From Rhodococcus pseudokoreensis (lineage in GTDB: Bacteria; Actinomycetota; Actinomycetes; Mycobacteriales; Mycobacteriaceae), in assembly GCF_017068395.1 (NCBI RefSeq), contig NZ_CP070619.1:3720001-3784000 (forward strand): a stretch of DNA of 64,000 nt, in the 5' to 3' direction. Of the stretch, positions 61,417-64,000 are shown in pieces. Position 1 is the stretch's first letter. Each line of letters opens with the position of its first letter. Below the pieces are notes generated by a model. That model was not told the DNA's origin. It ran no database searches and saw only the letters and a program-made list of their open reading frames with translations. Made by a program: the position numbers and the translations under genes.

Positions 61417-62493
61417 GTGACTCCGCGAACCAGGGCAGACCTCGACTCGATCACGGCATACGTTCCCGGCAAGAGCTATCCCGGCGCGATCAAGCTGGCC
61501 AGCAACGAGACCACGCTGGGACCGCTGCCGAGCGTGCGCGACGCCATCGCGGACGCCGCCGCCAACGCGAACCGGTACCCGGACAACGGTCACGTCGCGC
61601 TGATCGCGGCCCTCGCCGACCACTTCGGGGTAACCGCTGCGAACATCGCCGTCGGGGCCGGATCCGTGAGCCTGTGCCAGGAACTCGTCCACGCCACCTG
61701 CAACGACGGCGACGAAGTCATGTTCGCGTGGCGCTCGTTCGAGGCGTACCCCGTGGTCACCAGCGTGGCGGGCGCGGTCCCTGTCACGGTGCCCCTCACC
61801 CCCGACTACCGGCACGACCTCGATGCGATGGCGGCCGCCGTCACCGACCGCACCCGACTGATCTTCGTCTGCACCCCCAACAATCCGACCGGGCCCGCCC
61901 TGAGCACGGATGAGCTCGAGCGGTTCCTCGACGCCGTGCCCGACCGCGTGGTCGTCGCCCTCGACGAGGCCTACTTCGAGTACAACCGGTCGGGCGCCGA
62001 CGGTCTCGACCTGTTCCGCCGGTACCCGAACGTGGTGGTGCTGCGCACGTTCTCCAAGGCGTACGGCCTGGCGGGTCTCCGCGTGGGATACGCGATCGCC
62101 GATCCCGCGGTCGTCACCGCGCTGAGCAAGGTCCACATCGCGTTCACGGTCAATGCCGTCGCGCAGGCCGCCGCCATCGCGTCGCTGGCCGCGTCCGGTG
62201 AACTGCTGGCACGCACGGACGGCGTCGTCGCCGAGCGGGGCCGGGTGCGCGACGCCCTTCTCGCCGCCGGATACGAGGTGCCCGAATCCGCCGCCAACTT
62301 CGTCTACCTCCCGCTGGGCACCCGCTCCGGAGCGTTCGGTGCGGCCAGCGCCGAGGCCGGTGTCGTGCTGCGCCCGTACGGCGACGACGGGGTGCGGATC
62401 ACGATCGGCGATCCAGAGGAGAACGACGCGTTCCTTGCGTTCGCGACGAGCACCGAGGCGCGCTCGATCGCGAACGTCGCCGTCCGGGCGTAA
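61417..62493 (+). CDS. pat: histidinol-phosphate / aromatic amino acid aminotransferase
   Basis: A PLP-dependent fold-type I aminotransferase of 358 residues, matching M. tuberculosis Rv3772 (HisC2/Pat type). The N-terminus RADLDSITAYVPGKSYPGAIKLASNET aligns with that protein and fixes the GTG start at 61417. Motifs are CTPNNPTGP (about 152), DEAYFEY (about 184) and the Schiff-base Lys in FSKAYGLAGLRVGY. It probably makes phenylalanine and tyrosine from their keto acids, which would link to tyrA in this window. Confidence 0.92.
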   Translation: MTPRTRADLDSITAYVPGKSYPGAIKLASNETTLGPLPSVRDAIADAAANANRYPDNGHVALIAALADHFGVTAANIAVGAGSVSLCQELVHATCNDGDEVMFAWRSFEAYPVVTSVAGAVPVTVPLTPDYRHDLDAMAAAVTDRTRLIFVCTPNNPTGPALSTDELERFLDAVPDRVVVALDEAYFEYNRSGADGLDLFRRYPNVVVLRTFSKAYGLAGLRVGYAIADPAVVTALSKVHIAFTVNAVAQAAAIASLAASGELLARTDGVVAERGRVRDALLAAGYEVPESAANFVYLPLGTRSGAFGAASAEAGVVLRPYGDDGVRITIGDPEENDAFLAFATSTEARSIANVAVRA

Positions 62494-62582
62494 CGCTCGA
62501 GATGTAAACGTTACCCACGGGTACAACGCCCGTGACTCCTTGTTGGCAGACTCAGTGAGGTTTTGCCGAAGGGAGACCGTCC

Positions 62583-64000
62583 ATGCGTCGCCGCACCGCG
62601 CTCCGCACCGCCGTGCTGGCGGCCGGACTGGCGACGACGCTGGCGATCTCGGTGACGTCGGGGCTGTCGGCGCAGGCCCAGGATTCGGCGGTCTCCGTGC
62701 GGCTCCTCGCCTTCAACGACCTCCACGGCAGTCTCGAACCGCCGCCCGGCGTCCGCAGCCAGGTCAAGCACGCCGACGGTTCGCTGGTCCCGGCCGGCGG
62801 CGCCGCCTACCTGGCCGCCTACGTCGCCCAGCTGCGCGGGCAGGCCACCCGTTCACTGCTGTATTCGGTGGGCGACAACTGGGGGTCGTCGGCGCTCGAA
62901 TCCGCGATGTTCCACGACGAACCGACCGTGCAACTGCTCAACGAGATGGGCGTCGACGCGTCCGCGATCGGCAATCACGAACTCGACGAGGGATACACGG
63001 AGTTCCGGCGGATGCAGACCGGCGGCTGCCATCCCGTCGACGGCTGCCGGTTCGGAAACACGTTCGCGGGCGCGAACTTCCCGCTCCTCGCCGCGAACAT
63101 GGAGTTCGACGACGGCGCGCCCGCGACACTGCCGTTCACCGTCGACTACGTGGAGGGCATCCCGGTCGGGGTCATCGCGACCATGCCCGCCGACACCGCC
63201 ACGATGGTGACACCGGAGGGCGTGGGCGGGCTGCGTTTCACGGACGAGCTCGCGGCCGTCGACCGGACCGCGGATCTCCTCGACTTCTTCGGCGTGCGGG
63301 CCATCGTGCTGCTGCTGCACAAGGGAGCCGAACCCGTCGCCGACAACGGCCCGAACTCGTGCGAGGTGACGTCGGGACCGGCACGCGACCTCGCGCTGCG
63401 GGCGTCCCCGAAGGTCGACGTCATCTTCACGGCCGACAGCCACCAGCAGTACAACTGCTCGTTTCCCGACCCGATGGGGAACCCGCGCGTCATGATGCAG
63501 GGCGCGTCCCACGGCCGCATCGTCTCCGTGGTCGACGTGTCGATCGACCGCACCACCCGGGACGTCCTGCGCGACCGCGCGTCCGCGTTCAATCAGGTCG
63601 TCACCCACGACATCCCGCCCGACCCCGACGTCCAGGCACTCGCCGACAGCGCCACCGCCCAGGCGTCCCGGATCGGTGCGGCGCGGGTGGCGTCGCTGTC
63701 CGGCGACCTCACCCGCGACGAGGCCGCCAGCGGTGAATCGACCCTCGGAAACGTCGTCGCCGACGCCCAGCTGGCCGCCGGGTCCGGGTACGGCGCCCAG
63801 GTGGCGCTCACCAACCCCGGCGGACTCCGCGAAGACCTACTGCGGGGCGTCGACGGGGCCGTCACCTACGGGCAGACGTACGCCGCTCAGCCGTTCGGCA
63901 ACACCCTCGAGGTCCTGACCGTCACCGGCGCGGTGCTGAAGGCCGCCCTGGAGCAGCAGTTCCAGCCCCGCGGCGACGGCACGGTCACGGAACGGATCCT
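62583..64000 (+). CDS. secreted 5'-nucleotidase / UshA family phosphoesterase, C-terminus beyond window
   Basis: An exported metallophosphoesterase with an N-terminal calcineurin-like domain and a 5'-nucleotidase C-terminal domain, cut off after about 472 codons. The start ATG 62583 follows GAAGGGAG, with a Sec signal (residues 1-33, ending AQA-Q). Metal residues are FNDLHG (D46, H48), GDN (D98), GNHE (N131, H132) and H246 in LLLHKG. The next motif, normally GH(S/T)H, reads TADSH with D285 in place of His. The C-terminal domain is recognisable (STLGNVVADAQ, NPGGLREDL, QPFGNTLEVLTVTG). It follows the aminotransferase gene by 89 bp. Confidence 0.9.
   Translation, partial: MRRRTALRTAVLAAGLATTLAISVTSGLSAQAQDSAVSVRLLAFNDLHGSLEPPPGVRSQVKHADGSLVPAGGAAYLAAYVAQLRGQATRSLLYSVGDNWGSSALESAMFHDEPTVQLLNEMGVDASAIGNHELDEGYTEFRRMQTGGCHPVDGCRFGNTFAGANFPLLAANMEFDDGAPATLPFTVDYVEGIPVGVIATMPADTATMVTPEGVGGLRFTDELAAVDRTADLLDFFGVRAIVLLLHKGAEPVADNGPNSCEVTSGPARDLALRASPKVDVIFTADSHQQYNCSFPDPMGNPRVMMQGASHGRIVSVVDVSIDRTTRDVLRDRASAFNQVVTHDIPPDPDVQALADSATAQASRIGAARVASLSGDLTRDEAASGESTLGNVVADAQLAAGSGYGAQVALTNPGGLREDLLRGVDGAVTYGQTYAAQPFGNTLEVLTVTGAVLKAALEQQFQPRGDGTVTERI

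Noticed and set aside
62516..62534. CACGGG-N7-CCCGTG repeat before the nucleotidase gene
   Set aside because: The stem is short and no T-run follows; it could equally be chance in high-GC DNA.

Overview
The window is high-GC DNA with dense, short-spaced genes and many GTG starts, from a mycolic-acid-bearing actinobacterium, most likely Rhodococcus or a close relative. Supporting signs are an antigen-85-type mycolyltransferase, MMPL and TetR families, DUF1206 and DUF3558-like proteins, a deazaflavin (F420) nitroreductase, an IdeR box, a GlnR box, and gene orders I recall from Mycobacterium tuberculosis (dnaX / ffs / Rv3722c-type aminotransferase; tadA / Rv3753c / tyrA). It reads as chromosomal core with small catabolic islands. 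I see no phage, insertion sequence, integrase or CRISPR array. The species is an inference.

Layout. 0-7 kb: the first 24 codons of dnaX (minus strand) face a solitary ammonium channel gene with a GlnR-type box. Then come a HhH-GPD glycosylase, a divergent ferric-siderophore esterase / binding-protein pair sharing an IdeR box, a DUF1206 membrane protein, the aspartate aminotransferase and SRP RNA. 7-16.6 kb: lipoproteins, tRNA-Ser(GGA), a mycolyltransferase, an AraC regulator coupled to a DinB/mycothiol-type protein, a secreted phosphoesterase, and three TetR genes beside clear palindromic operators. 16.6-22.3 kb: GluQRS, three low-complexity membrane proteins, a queuosine-precursor transporter and Tgt, which together suggest queuosine salvage and glutamylation. 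22.4-32.5 kb: a Tat-exported sulfatase with a secreted partner, then TetR, MMPL and two half-transporter ABC exporters with complementary degenerate ATP-site motifs. 32.5-38.6 kb: a methyltransferase, a vanillate demethylase operon (vanA, a small Cys/His protein, vanB, IclR), an Rrf2 regulator divergent from a fatty acid hydroxylase, and YceI. 38.7-46.4 kb: tRNA-Ser(CGA), csbD, tadA and its partner gene, tyrA, a three-gene NhaP-type antiporter operon, and a dcm-vsr pair. 46.4-54 kb: small enzymes, a beta-lactamase-fold lipoprotein, a DHA2 MFS / CPA2 antiporter pair, DUF6325 and SHOCT proteins. 54-59.7 kb: an apparent catabolic unit (hydroxyacid dehydrogenase, MHS transporter, FAH, SDR, LysR, NTF2-like). 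59.7-64 kb: tRNA-Arg(ACG), tRNA-Ser(GCT), a dienelactone-hydrolase-like protein lacking the nucleophile Cys, an aromatic/histidinol-phosphate aminotransferase, and a 5'-nucleotidase cut by the window end.

Architecture. Convergent gene pairs fall into two types: seven overlap at their 3' ends by 17-69 bp, and the other six are separated by a hairpin or a short tandem repeat. Many hairpins belong to one recognisable family whose arms begin GTGAGT or GGGTGAnCGT and end in the complement; several contain the stop codon of a flanking gene. No intergenic stretch exceeds about 300 bases.
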